Both the position numbers and the translations under genes were made by a program. The notes under the pieces were generated by a model. The model searched no databases. It saw only the letters and a list, made by a program, of their open reading frames with translations, and had not been told where the DNA came from. 64,000 bases of DNA from Arenicola marina (lineage: Eukaryota; Annelida; Polychaeta; Arenicolidae): positions 25,776,352 through 25,840,351 of the forward strand of contig OZ025257.1 in NCBI GenBank assembly GCA_964019135.1. The letters are read 5' to 3'. How positions within the stretch are numbered: position 1 is the first letter of the stretch; each line of letters starts with the position of its first letter. Positions 33,431 through 47,000 of this stretch are shown piece after piece.

Positions 33431-36400
33431 GGAGCAACGTTCTGTAGCTGGCAGGGCGTTTCACGATTGACAGGGCGTTCTGTAGCTGGCTGGGCGCTCT
33501 AGGACTGGCATTGTTCTGTAGCTGGCTGGGCGTTTCATGATTGACAGGGCGTTCTGTAGCTGCCTGGGCGTTTCATGATTGACAGGGCGTTCTGTAGCTG
33601 GCTGGGCGTTTCATGATTGACAGGGCGTTCTGTAGCTGGCTGGGCGTTTCACGATTGACAGGGCGTTCTGTAGCTGGCTGGGCGTTTCATAATTGACAGG
33701 GCGTTCTGTAGCTGGCTGGGCGTTTCACGATTGACAGGGCGTTCTGTAGCTGATTGGGCGTTTCACGATTGACAGGGCGTTCTGTAGCTGGCTGGGCGCT
33801 CTAGGACTGGCATTGTTCTGTAGCTGGCTAGGCGTTCTGTAGCTTGCTGGGCGTTTCATGATTGACAGGGCGTTCTGTAGCTGGCTGGGCGTTTCACGAT
33901 TGACAGGGCGTTCTGTAGCTGGCTGGGCGTTAGATGATTGACAGGGAGTTCTGTAGCTGCCTGGGCGTTTCATGATTGACAGGGCGTTCTGTAGCTGGCT
34001 GGGCGTTTCATGATTGACAGGGCGTTCTGTAGCTGGCTGGGCGTCTCACGATTGACAGGGCGTTCTGTAGCTGGCTGGGCGTTTCATAATTGACAGGGCG
34101 TTCTGTAGCTGATTGGGCGTTTCACGATTGACAGGGCGTTCTGTAGCTGATTGGGCGTTTCACGATTGACAGGGCGTTCTGTAGCTGGCTGGGCGCTCTA
34201 GGACTGGCATTGTTCTGTAGCTGGCTAGGCGTTTCATGATTGACAGGGCGTTCTGTAACTTGCTGGGCGTTTCATGATTGATAGGGCGTTCTGTAGCTGA
34301 TTGAGCGTTTCACGATTGACAGGGCGTTCTGTAGCTGGCTGGGCGTTTCACGATTGACAGGGCGTTCTGTAGCTTGCTGGGCGTTTCATGATTGACAGGG
34401 CGCTCTGTAGCTGGCTGGGCGTTTCATGATTGACAGGGCGTTCTGTAGCTGATTGGGCGTTTCACGATTGACAGGGCGTTCTGTAGCTGGCTGGGCGTTT
34501 CATGATTGACAGGGCGTTCTGTAGCTGGCTGGGCGTTTCATGATTGACAGGGCGTTCTGTAGCTGATTGGGCGTTTCATGATTGACAGGGCGTTCTGTAG
34601 CTGGCTGGGCGTTTCACGATTGACAGGGCGTTCTGTAGCTGGCTGGGCGTTTCATGATTGACAGGGCGTTCTGTAGCTGGCTGGGCGTTTCATGATTGAC
34701 AGGGCGTTCTGTAGCTGGCTGGGCGTTTCATGATTGACAGGGCGTTCTGTAGCTGGCTGGGCGCTCTAGGACTGGCATTGTTCTGTAGCTGGCTGGGCGT
34801 TTCATGATTGACAGGGCGTTCTGTAGCTGGCTGGGCGTTTCACGATTGACAGGGCGTTCTGTAGCTGGCTGGGCGTTTCATGATTGACAGGGCGTTCTGT
34901 AGCTGGCTGGGCGCTCTAGGACTGGCATTGTTCTGTAGCTGGCTGGGCGTTTCACGATTGACAGGGCGTTCTGTAGCTGGCTGGGCGTTTCATAATTGAC
35001 AGGGCGTTCTGTAGCTGATTGGGCGTTTCACGATTGACAGGGCGTTCTGTAGCTGTTTGGGCGTTTCACGATTGACAGGGCGTTCTGTAGCTGGCTGGGC
35101 GCTCTAGGACTGGCATTGTTCTGTAGCTGGCTGGGCGTTTCACGATTGACAGGGCGTTCTGTAGCTGGCTGGGCGTTTCATAATTGACAGGGCGTTCTGT
35201 AGCTGATTGGGCGTTTCACGATTGACAGGGCGTTCTGTAGCTGTTTGGGCGTTTCACGATTGACAGGGCGTTCTGTAGCTGGCTGGGCGCTCTAGAACTG
35301 GCATTGTTCTGTAGCTGGCTAGGCGTTTCATGATTGACAGGGCGTTCTGTAGCTTGCTGGGCGTTTCATGATTGACAGGGCGTTCTGTAGCTGGCTGGGG
35401 GGTTTCACGATTGACAGGGCGTTCTGTAGCTTGCTGGGCGTTTCATGATTGACAGGGCGTTCTGTAGCTGGCTGGGCGTTTCATGATTGACAGGGCGTTA
35501 TGTAGCTGATTGGGCGTTTCATGATTGACAGGGCGTTCTGTAGCTGGCTGGGCGTTTCATGATTGACAGGGCGTTCTGTAGCTGGCTGGGCGTTTCATGA
35601 TTGACAGGGCGTTCTGTAGCTGATTGGGCGTTTCATGATTGACAGGGCGTTCTGTAGCTGGCTGGGCGTTTCACGATTGACAGGGCGTTCTGTAGCTGGC
35701 TGGGCGTTTCATGATTGACAGGGCGTTCTGTAGCTGGCTGGGCGTTTCATGATTGACAGGGCGTTCTGTAGCTGATTGGGCGTTTCACGATTGACAGGGC
35801 GTTCTGTAGCTGGCTGGGCGTTTCATGATTGACAGGGCGTTCTGTAGCTGGCTGGGCGCTCTAGGACTGGCATTGTTCTGTAGCTGGCTGGGTGTTTCAT
35901 GATTGACAGGGCGTTCTGTAGCTGGCTGGGCGTTTCATGATTGACAGGGCGTTCTGTAGCTGGCTGGGCGCTCTAGGACTGGCATTGTTCTGTAGCTGGC
36001 TGGGCGTTTCACGATTGACAGGGCGTTCTGTAGCTGGCAGGGCGTTTCACGATTGACAGGGCGTTCTGTAGCTGGCTGGGCGCTCTAGGACTGGCATTGT
36101 TCTGTAGCTGGCTGGGCGTTTCATGACTGACAGGGCGTTCTGTAGCTGGCTGGGCGCTCTAGGACTGGCATTGTTCTGTAGCTGGCTGGGCGTTTCATGA
36201 TTGACAGGGCGTTCTGTAGCTGGCTGGGCGTTTCACGATTGACAGGGTGTTCTGTAGCTGGCTGGGCGTTTCATGATTGACAGGGCGTTCTGTAGCTGGC
36301 TGGGCGCTCTAGGACTGGCATTGTTCTGTAGCTGGCTGGGCGTTTCATGATTGACAGAGCGTTCTGTAGCTGGCTGGGCGTTTCACGATTGACAGGGCGT

Positions 36401-37500
36401 TATGTAGCTGGCTGGGCGTTTCATGATTGACAGGGCGTTCTGTTGCTGGCTGGGCGCTCTAGGACTGGCAGCGTTCTGTAGCTGACTGGGCGTTCTATGA
36501 CCGACAGCGTTCTGTAGCTGGCTGGGCGTTCTAGCACTGGGAGTGTTCTGTAGCTGGCTGGGCGTTCTATGACTGACAGTGTTCCGTAGCTGGCCGGGCG
36601 TTCTATAGGACTGACACAGCGTTCTGTAGTTGACTGCGCGTTCTAAGACTGACACAGCGTTCTGTAGCTGGCTGGGCGTTCTATGACTGACAGTGTTCCG
36701 TAGCTGGCCGGGCGTTCTAGCACTGGAAGTGTTCTGTAGCTGGCTGGGCGTTCTATGACTGACACAGCGTTCCGTAGGTGGGGCGGGCGTTCTACAGGAC
36801 TGACACAGCGTTCTGTAACTGGCTGCACGTTCTGGGACTGGCACAGTGTTCTGTAGCTGGCTGGGCGTTCTATGGCTGACAGCGTTCTGTAGCTGGCTGC
36901 GCGTTCTAGGACTGACACAGCGTTCTGTAGCTGGCTGCGCGTTCTATGACTGACAGCGTTCTGTATCTGGCTGGGCGTTCAATATGACTCACACAGCGTT
37001 CTATGGCTGGCTGCGCGTTCTATGACTGACAGCGTTCTGTAGCTGGCTGCGCGTTCTATGACGGACAGCGTTCTGTAGCTGGCTGCGCGTTCTATGATTG
37101 ACAGCGTTCTGTAGCTGGCTGCGCGTTCTGGGACTGGCACAGCGTTCTGTAGCTGGCTGCGCGTTCTAGGATTGACAGCGTTCTGTAGCTGGCTGCGCGT
37201 TTTATGACTGACAGCGTTCTGTAACTGGCTGGGCGTTTTATAACTGACACAGTGTTCTGTAGCTGGCTGGGCGTTCAATGACTAACGTTCTGTCGCTGGC
37301 TGGGCGTTCTAGGACTGACAGTGTTCTGTATCTGGCTGGACGTTCTATGACTGACAGCGTTCTGTAGCCGACTTGGCGTTCTGTGACTGACAGCGTTCTG
37401 TAGCCGGCTTGGCGTTCTAGGACTGTCACACCGTTCAGTAGGTGGTTGGGCGTTCTGTGACTGACAGCGTTCTGTAGCTGACTGGGCGTTCTAGGACTGT
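33431..37500. repeat. 38-bp minisatellite array, about 108 units
   Basis: The main unit carries GTTCTGTAGCTGGCTGGGCG plus TTTCATGATTGACAGGGC. A 36-bp variant with CTCTAGGACTGGCATT recurs at intervals, indicating block amplification. From about 36,470 the units diverge (CTATGACTGACAGC) and the period shortens. The short minus-strand open frames here (rich in R-T-P-S-Q-L-Q-N) are repeat artefacts. Confidence 0.96.
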
Positions 37501-39070
37501 CCCCGAGTGGTCCTGTGACTGGCCGGACGTTCTCCCCCAATCGCCCGCCCCCGGCTTCCTCAGAGCAGGTCGCCGCGCCCCGTGGACTCAGTGAGGAGAG
37601 AGAGGTAGCCAACGAGCAGGGCAGACCGTGCACATTAAATAAACAAACAAACAGTTTTCTTTTCTTTTATTGTACGCAAATCCGACATGAACGGATATCG
37701 CGTGACATAATCACAGGGTTTTCTCTGGTATAAAATACTTCCACAACCTGGGAGGGACTGTCTGTCACATATGTGTTATCTAAATAAACGTGTCGTTGCA
37801 GGATAACGGTGGCAAAGCGGGCATAGGCCCTAGGACCCCAGCAACGTCAATGGGAACGTTAGTGGGAGAACTCACCATTACCAATACAATAGGCCTTCAT
37901 TAAAACTTGGATAATAAAGAGATTTCCTGCCATACAAGCATGCAAGGAATTCCACTATTAATGAAGCTTCGTACATGCGATGAGCATGTAGGAATGATAA
38001 ACTTTAATGATATATATTGACATATAATGATATATATTGACATCCTAATCACCATTGGCAACATGAGTGTACAGGGGTATAAACAATTAACGATGATATG
38101 TAACATACACGGGGTTGTGTTTGACGCAAACTGTTCCCGTGTCCCTCAGAAAGGGTTTCATCCAGCTGTTAGCGATGTTAATTTTTTTCTTTTTGGAAAC
38201 GAAAACAAGCTACTAATACACATTGAGATGACCACCGGTGAGCGATAATTGGGGCAAATCCGTCATATGATTCGGCCGTGAGCCATAATATATTCATTTC
38301 ATATCGACGTGCCGTGAACTGTTGGAGCTGAGTGATAATATATGTGATACAGACACATTATGAGTGATAATAGATGTAGGTTGTAGCTACGGACACATCG
38401 CAGTTCGTCGGCGGAACGGAAAGCAGACCGCAAAACCCAGACCGAACCACATGGTCCAGTCAAATCTCCTACAGCCACTCAGCCATTGAGAAACTTCATC
38501 AATTTGCTATAAAACGGTGTATGCTTTCTGTATGTTAGCGATATCATAGCATCCACAGAGATATATAACCAAATCATTAGTAAAATTAATACAAAAAAGC
38601 GTCTTTTCCATTTACATTCCGATAAAATTTAAAAACCTGAATAATATAACATGTGCGTTATATATATATATATTTATATATATAAGTACAATTAGTAATT
38701 GTCACCTGGTTATAAACATAATGCGTTCGGATTCCATGGGAGTACAGGTAAGATAATCACGTCACCACAATTAGCAGTGTTCAAGTTGGTGATAGCATTG
38801 CAAGCAGTGAGCCCTCAACCAATGTTCAATGCTGCTCACCACAGCGGTACTTCCATAATGGCGTTCCAAGACCCAATCTCGTCATAGCTTGAGATAGCTA
38901 GTGAAACTTTCATTGCCCTCAGTATACAGACATGGAACTATTGCTTCATTGATCTCCTGCACTATATGCATTGGATCCGGCCGACGCTTGGTGACAATAT
39001 TCCACCACTGTCAGAGACGTAAACCGGGCTCGCTAACCCGAGACCTTGTTACTGTAACGCCCTGAGGGTG
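37501..39070. other. Intergenic, no gene recognised
   Basis: GC-rich at the array edge, then AT-rich with a TA microsatellite near 38,660. No coding or RNA feature can be supported. Confidence 0.55.
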
Positions 39071-39640
39071 GAAGTTCGTGATAGCACGGCAGTCCTGGCT
39101 GTCGGTAGGGTTGTTGGTATGGATGTCAGGGATGGATGTCAGTCCTGGCTGTCAGTCTGGCTGTCAGTCTGGCTGCCTGTATGGACGTCAGTCCTAGCTG
39201 TCAGTCCTGGCTGTCAGTCTGGCTGTCAGTCCTGGCTGTCACTCTGGCTGTTCGTATGGCAGTCGGTATGAATGTCAGTCTGGCTGTCAGTCTGGCTGTC
39301 AGTCGTGCCTGTCTGTATGGCTGTCTGTATGGATGTCAGTCCTGGCTGTCAGTCCTGGCTGTCACTCTGGCTGTTAGTATGGCAGTCTGTATGCATGTCT
39401 GGCTTTCAGTATGGTTGTCTGTATGGATGTCAGTCCTGGCTGTCAGTCCTGGCTGTCACTCTGGCTGTTAGTATGGCAGTCTGTATGCATGTCTGGCTTT
39501 CAGTATGGTTGTCTGTATGGATGTCAGTCCTGGCTGTCAGTCTGCCTGTCAGTCTGGATGTCAGTCTGCCTGCCAGTCGTGCCTGTCAGTATGGATGTCA
39601 GTCCTGGCTGTCAGTTTGACTGCCACCCTGGCTATCATCA
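39071..39640. repeat. 12-bp CTGTCAGTCTGG array with higher-order repeats
   Basis: Tandem units CTGTCAGTCCTGG, CTGTCAGTCTGG and CTGTCTGTATGG. A roughly 95-bp higher-order block is seen twice (about 39,320-39,415 and 39,415-39,510). It lies 370 bp or more downstream of the receptor gene stop codon. Confidence 0.9.
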
Positions 39641-40011
39641 AGACTATCATTCTAGCTGTCACGCCGGCTGCCAACCCTGGAGTCACACTAACCCAATGGA
39701 ATCCAATACGATTACACGTTAAACATTTTAACAACCCGGGACGTCTGGCGTGACGTCAGCGAGCGGAAGATAACACGTCCCAGGAAGACCAAACAAATAC
39801 GAGGCGGGAAACAGTAGAAAAACAGAAACGGTCAAGACGTCCCCTTCATCACAGACAACTAGCGGGCGAATAACGGCGTGAACCTCAGCGTGGGGTCCTC
39901 GCCAACCTCCACCCCCCTCCCACCCCCACAACCGACCCTCATTCTACCCCCACCCCATCCCACCCCCCTCCCCTTGTCTACTAGTCCAGGGGTGATCTTG
40001 AACGCTCGGCA
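39641..40011. other. Probable 3' UTR or flank of the LRP-like gene
   Basis: Unique sequence after the stop codon of the minus-strand receptor gene, with a C-rich/CACCCCC segment at 39,900-39,975. No polyadenylation site is assigned. Confidence 0.5.
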
Positions 40012-41093
40012 TTACGTGATGAGGTTAGCCGTGTCACGGCAGGGGCCGCTAGCGATCATGACGTCACTGTCCGGATCCGGGGAAGCCGTATCACAGGAGG
40101 GCGGGGGCGGGGGCGGGGGCGGGTCAAGGGGGATGGGGGAATCCGGCTCCAGAACCCCGGGATCCTGGGGGGTAGACCCGCATCCCTCTTCCGCCGCGCT
40201 AGCCCACTCCCCCATGGCGCTATCAGACTCCCCACCCAACGACTCGCCGTCCTCCCCTCCCCGCCGCCCAGCCCCAGACTCCTCCCCGTCTTCCTCCTCC
40301 GCCGCCGCGATTGGCTCCCCCTTCCGCTCCTCACTCGGATCACGTGACCCTTCCATAGCGCGCTGGGCGTCCTGGATCGTCGTGGCGGCCGCCGCGTTTC
40401 CCGGAGTGGCACCGGCGGGAGCGGAGGCGGGGGGTGGCGGGTCAGACGTCTGGTTGACGACGGGACGACGGGTGTAGCCGGGCGGGGCTGGATGCGGTGG
40501 AGGAGTTGGGGTGGATCGCGACGACGGGGGCCGAGGTCGCGGCGGGCAGGGGTCGCTGGAGTACTTGGGCGGTCGACGCTGCCAGCGCGCGCTGCCCCCG
40601 GCCGGGCCCCGCATGGCCGTCAGGTCCACCAACACGTCCCCGTCCACCCCGCCCGGGGGGGCGGCCGTTAAGTCCAGCAATGGTTCGTCAGAATCCTCAC
40701 TCCCGTCCTCCCCTCCCGCTCGCCGTCCTTCTCCGGCGGCCGCGCCCCCGTCCACGTCATCCCCGGCCTCGTCATCGCCCTCGGCGGTCAGCCTGTTGAG
40801 GTCGATCCGTCCGTCGGCCACCGCCAACAGGAACTCCCGGCGTGCCTCCTCGAACGGACGTGACGTCATCATGGCTTCGGTGTAACGCGGCGGCGCCGAG
40901 CGGCGCGCCAAGATCTCCTGCTGGACCTGCGTCAGTGGCGACATGTAGGGGGAGGACCGGGAGGGGTGCTGCTGCTGCTGCTGCTGCCGGGCGCGCAGGG
41001 CCTGCATCTTGCAGGTACAGGCCAGGGCGATGACTAGGAGCAGGCTACAGAGGACGGACCCCAGCACCGCGGCGATCACCACCTTGTTGGAGA
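40012..41093 (-). CDS. LRP12-like: LRP-like coding exon 10 (TM and cytoplasmic tail)
   Basis: The acceptor is TCGTTGTTTCAG|TCTCC (phase 1). It encodes the membrane span [20 protein letters not shown], a CTCK boundary, a poly-Gln run of six, [20 protein letters not shown], the PPRY motif, DEPLLDL and a second DVLVDL. Pro/Ser/Gly-rich and acidic low-complexity sequence follows, ending TANLIT and TAA. The GC content of this exon is very high. Long plus-strand frames opposite it are shadows. Confidence 0.92.
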
Positions 41094-44000
41094 CTGAAAC
41101 AACGAGAGGGGAGGGCGTCAGGGTTACCTACTAGCGCACACCCCAATTACCATAGTTACCGCGAGAGGGAGTTTCACCACACTATTACACTGGACTCAAT
41201 ACAATATTGACTGCTCATGACGTCCGCATTAAATAATGTTAAGTTATAAAATTGAAAACAAACCCGACCGGAGCGGGTGCGGTGTTATTCAGTAAAGCCC
41301 GAGGGGTATTTACGTTGGGGAGGGGGGTGGGGGGTTATCACGGGGAGTGGGTATGTAAACGGCTGGCTTGAGGTGAGAGTATGAGCTGTGGTGGGAGGCG
41401 GGGCGTGGAGAGTGGGGCGGGGCGTGGGGAGGGGGAGGAGGGTGGAGAGGGGGGAGGAGGAAAGGGGGGGGGGGTTACTCACGCGAGCAGTGCCTTTCGT
41501 CCGTGCCGTCCTTGCAGTCATCAGCGCCGTCACACACCCAGTACTCGTATATACACCGACCGTTGCCACAGAGAAACGTGCCGTTGTGTGGGCCGCATCG
41601 GGTCGGCGCTGAAAGAAGGATATGAAATTCCGGTTGTTTCAGGCCCGTTTCGTGCACACAAGGGCTCAATTGGGCCAAGGAACCCCCGGGGGCACTGCAT
41701 GATTTTGATAATGAAATATACCCCAGAGTAGATCCCCCAGATCGGGTATCGAACAGAGGTTGGTTGTATATTTCAGGTCGCTATAGCCAATTCTGTTCAT
41801 ATCGCGCCAATGGGAGGAGGAAGCTCTTTGCGAAGAAGGACATGGGCGCTTTATCCTGCGACCACACAGACATGGCCACAGCGGGGCTCGAACCACCGCT
41901 CCACGTGCCGTTAGGCTCTCAGGTGTCCAGAGCACTCAATGCGAGCGCTCCAACCCACTGAGCTATCGGGGCGGCCCCGGATCGGCTCCGGACAGCTAGT
42001 CTAGGGAGCTAGTCGAACAGTCGTTGAGGGGTCACCAGGCGGTGGTGAGTGGGGTGGCGGTCACCAGGGTTATGGTACGGTATCATTTACTGAGCTAGGT
42101 AGGTACGAGGCGACATGTCATACGAGGTTGATCAAATGGTTTTAAGCCGCTCATACAGCAATTTTCCACCCGCAGTATAATCCTCAAAATCTTTTGCAGA
42201 AACGTGCCCGACACAATATATGTGCATTTATACACGCGATCGCAAAAAAACATAATTTCCATGGACAAAAACATTTCAAACAAACAGGACAAATAAAATA
42301 AATCATCTTCCTTAATACGCATGTTTCATCATGGCATAAGGTACAAACGTGTACCAGTTGTCATTACTGCAGGTTAAAAAAATCTAACTTTATGCTTTAT
42401 CGTCTCGACGGGTAGAGGGATTATCGCAGTTGGCACAAAATAATGAAGCGGAAATATCGGTGCAGAACAACCACTCACTGCACTGTAGCTCGTCGTGCTG
42501 GTTGCTGCAGTCTGTATTCCCATCGCACCGCTGGCTGCTCAGGTAACACTCCGAGCGAACGTCGCACGAAAACTGTTCATTCGAGCAGTCACCTGCAGGG
42601 AAAAATAGTGAACTTTGAACTTTTATTTCCTGTTCTCACAATACATGTAGTTTTCTGTCGTCCGTTTACGCGATCTTTCAGGGTCTGCGTCGCCTAAAAG
42701 AGAGATAATGTAACTTCCTGGATCTCCATGAGGGCGGCCAGTTAACATATTCATTGACAGACTTGGCGTCATGACCAGCAAACGATATCATATTTCTTCG
42801 AATGGTCTTTGCTCTTATCTATGCGATAATAAACAGAAATCTAGCTTTACGTTTAAGCAACTAATAGTGTAGCTTTATATTTAATAATAAAAGTCTAAAT
42901 CAGCAATAATTAAATATATCTTAGTTATTGAATAAACGTTGGCCATTAACTGTACACAAATCCCCTTACCTAAATCGACGGAAATTCCGCCATATATACA
43001 TATAAAGATATGGCACAATACTGTAGTACATGGGTACTCGGTATCGTCGCTTGATAGTGTACTTAACAAGGCGTCAGTGCAAGAGTGCTTACGACACGAG
43101 GCCCTGGTGCACGAGTACTTTAGACACGAGACCGCAGTGCACGAGTGCTTACGACACGAGGCCCTGGTGCACTTGTACTTTAGACAAGAGACCCCGGTGC
43201 ACGCGTACTTTAGACACGAGACCCCGGTGCACGTGTACTTACGACAGCCAAGTTCGTCGCCTCCGTAGCGGCGGCAGTCCCACTTGCCGTCGCACTGGCC
43301 GGCCTTGGGGTAGCAGTCCCTCTCAGCTGGCCCACAGAACAGCTGATCACTGAGGCAGGCTCCTGCAGCCGCACAAGGACACGATAACCAGTTAGACGTC
43401 ATGAACTAATAATGGGTTCGTGTAAATATCTCTTACATATAACACATTACTCAATTTACAGGTAATAAACAAATCACATAAACAATCTTATTGCAAGACG
43501 GGTCATACTTGTATATATTTCCAGTTTAGCGACACTCTCAGAATACTTATACGACTATCACGTACCATCCACAGTGCGGTAAATATGCTCTCTTGGTGAG
43601 AAATTTGATGCCAACGTAAATTATTATTTATTGATACAGTATTGCACGTAAATAATCTGATGATTAGCTCCCTAACCTCAAGCCAAATCAGGCACACAAA
43701 GTCTATCGTTTGCCCTGACAAACCAAGTCTATCGTTTCTTGTGACAAACCAAGTCGATCGTTTGTCGCGAGAAACCAAGTCTATCGCTTCTCGTGACAAA
43801 CCACGGGTCTGGTTTCTCTAGCCAAATTCAATGTCTGGTGCACTTGGTTTGGCACGACCACCAATATACGTGGATCGCCAAGACGAACGATAGCCTTGTG
43901 GGGCACAGACTGGACGCTCACCTTTCTGCTGGAAGGTGAAGTTGAAGGGCGCCGGGTCGGTCACGTTCCCGGTGTGGTACAGCAGCAGCATCTGGTTGCC

Positions 44001-47000
44001 GGCCGACTCGATGACGTCAGGCGGGGGGTACCCGTGGCGGTACGACCCCACCAGCCGGGCCCGCGGCGTCCCCCCGTCGTACACCTCCAGGTACGCCCCA
44101 TCGGCCGCCGGGGCGAAATCGACCCGCCGTAGCTGCACCGCTCCCTGCCAGCCCACGTGGAGGTGCCACTGACACACGGTCAACTTGGGCAGGTTAGAGG
44201 TCGGGGTGACCACGCCCGTGGCGGTCTCCAGGTGGTAGGAACACGCGGTGCTGGCGTCTGTGATCCGGACGGAATCAGGATCAGGTTATCGACTATTAGG
44301 GAGGGGGTTTGGAGGGGGGGAGGCGGGGTGGGCAGTCAGGGTTACTTCATCGGGTCAAAAGTCACAACGATTTTCCTCCCGCCACACTCCATATGGCCTC
44401 GTAAAACTTCATGCCAACGCGAAATGTATTATTTTCTGGACTTAATATTTAGTTTTTAGACGCATAGATAAATGTGTATGGTAATCTCATCCTCATCCTC
44501 GTCCTCGCCACCCAGGCAGTGGGTCACGCCATGACCCCCACCCCCACGTCTGCTCAACAGTCCTTCTCGTCCTCGCCACCTGGCAGTGGGTCACGCCATC
44601 ACCCCCCCCCGCCCACCCAGCCACCCCCACGACAGCTCACCAGTCCTTCTCGTCCTCGCCACCCTGGCAGTGGGTCCCGCCATCACCACCCCCCCCCCCC
44701 CACACACACACACCCCGCCACCCCCACGACAGCTCACCACAGTCCTTCTCGTCCTCGCCACCCAGGCAGTGGGTCACGCCATCACCCCCACCCACCCAGC
44801 CACCCCCGACGTCTGCTCACCACAGTCCTTCTCGTCCTCGCCACCCTGGCAGTGGGTCACGCCATCACCCGCCCCCCCACCCAGCCACCCCCCACGTCTG
44901 CTCACCACAGTCCTTCTCGTCCTCGCCACCCTGGCAGTGGGTCACGCCATCACCCCCCCCCCACACACACACACACACACACACCCCGCCACCCCCACGA
45001 CAGCTCACCACAGTCCTTCTCGTCCTCGCCACCCAGGCAGTGGGTCACGCCATCACCCCCACCCACCCAGCCACCCCCCACGTCTGCTCACCACAGTCCT
45101 TCTCGTCCTCGCCACCCTGGCAGTGGGTCACGCCATCACCCGCCCCCCCACCCAGCCACCCCCCACGTCTGCTCACCACAGACCTTCTCGTCCTCGCCAC
45201 CCAGGCAGTGGGTCACGCCATCACCCGCCCCCCCACCCAGCTGCTCACCACAGTCCTTCTCGTCCTCGCCACCCAGGCAGTGGGTCACGCCATCACCCCC
45301 CCCCCCTCCCAGCCACCCCCACGACAGCTCACCACAGTCCTTCTCGTCCTCGCCACCCTGGCAGTGGGTCACGCCATCACCCCTCCCCCCACCCAGCCAC
45401 CCCCACGACAGCTCACCACAGTCCTTCTCGTCCTCGCCACCCTGGCAGTGGGTCACGCCGTCACCCCCCCCCCCCCACACACACACACACACCCCGCCAC
45501 CCCCCACGACAGCTCACCACAGTCCTTCTCGTCCTCGCCACCCTGGCAGTGGGTCACGCCGTCACACAGGGTGGAGTTCTGGAAGCAGCGATACTGGTCG
45601 GACTGGCGGTCGACGCAGCCGAACCACAGCGGGCCGCAGCTATACTTCGGGATGATCGGGGGGTGCCACTCGGCTGGGGGGAGAAACGGGGGGAGCGTCA
45701 GGGTGAGAGAAACAGGGTCACACTCAGGGTGAGAGAAATAGGGTGACCGTCAGGGTGAGAGAAACAGGCTGATCGTCAGGGTGACCGTCAGGGTGAGAGA
45801 AACAGGCTGATCGTCACGGTGACCGTCAGGGTGAGAGAAACAGGGTGAGAGAAATAAGCTGACCCTCAGGGAGAGAAACAGGGTGATCGTCAGGGCTAGA
45901 GAGAAACAGGGTGACCGTCAGGGTGACAGAAACATTGCGACCGTCAGGTCGAGAGAAACAGGGTGATCGTCAGGGCTAGAGAGAAACAGGGTGACCGTCA
46001 GGGTGACAGAAACATTGCGACCGTCAGGTCGAGAGAAACAGGGTGATCGTCAGGGCTAGAGAGAAACAGGGTGACCGTCAGGGTGACAGAAACATTGTGA
46101 CCGCCAGGGCGAGAGAAACAGGGTGATCATCAGGGCTAGAGAGAAACAGGGTGACGGTCAGGGTGACAGAAACATTGTGACCGTCAGGGCGAGAGAAACA
46201 GGGTGATCGTCAGGGCTAGAGAGAAACAGGGTGACGGTCAGGGTGACAGAAACATTGCGACCGTCAGGTCGAGAGAAACAGGGTGACCGTCAGGGCGAGA
46301 GAAACAGGGTGACCGTCAGGGCTAGAGAGAAACAGGGTGACCGTCAGGGCGAGAGAAACAGGGTGATGATCAGAGCGAGAGAAACAGGGTGACCGTCGGG
46401 TGCAAGTTAACACCTAGCTCTCCGTTGTGCAACATAATGATACAAACCGTGTGAACAATGCTTAAACCACAATGATACCTGCCGTGTAAACAGTTCTCCT
46501 TAAACCACAATGATACCTACCCTGTGAACAGTTATCCTTAAACCACAATGATACCTGCCGTGTAAACAGTTCTCCTTAAACCACAATGATACCTGCCGTG
46601 TGAACAGGTCTCCTTAAACCACAATGATACCTGCCGTGTGAACAGTTATCCTTAAACCACAATGATACCTGCCGTGTGAACAGTTCTCCTTAAACCACAA
46701 TGATACCTGTCATGTTAACAGGTCTCCTTAAACCACAATGATACCTGCCGTGTGAACAGTTCTGCTTAAACCACAATGATACTTGCCATGTGAACAGGTC
46801 TCCTTAAGCCACAATGATACCTGCCGTGTGAACAGTTATTCTATAAACCACAATGATACCTGCCGTGTGAACAGTTCTCCTTAAACCACAATGATACCTG
46901 CCGTGTGAACAGGTCTCTTTGAACCACAATGATACCTGCCGTGTGAACAGGTCTCTTTGAACCACAATGATACCTACCTTGTGTACAGGTCTGCTCGTCC

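Noticed and set aside
33431..37500. CRISPR-like array
   Set aside because: The repeats are directly contiguous with no unique spacers, no cas genes are present and the genome is eukaryotic. It is a minisatellite.
39878..41033. Plus-strand ORFs opposite the last exon of the receptor gene
   Set aside because: Antisense shadows of a GC-rich coding exon; the minus frame has the TM segment and family motifs.
41876..41978. Functional tRNA gene
   Set aside because: The A and B boxes are good, but their spacing and intervening sequence do not allow a cloverleaf; a SINE head fits better.
44474..45746. Proline/histidine-rich plus-strand ORFs (up to 393 codons)
   Set aside because: They are antisense shadows of the LDLa2-derived array, with proline from C-runs and no independent evidence.
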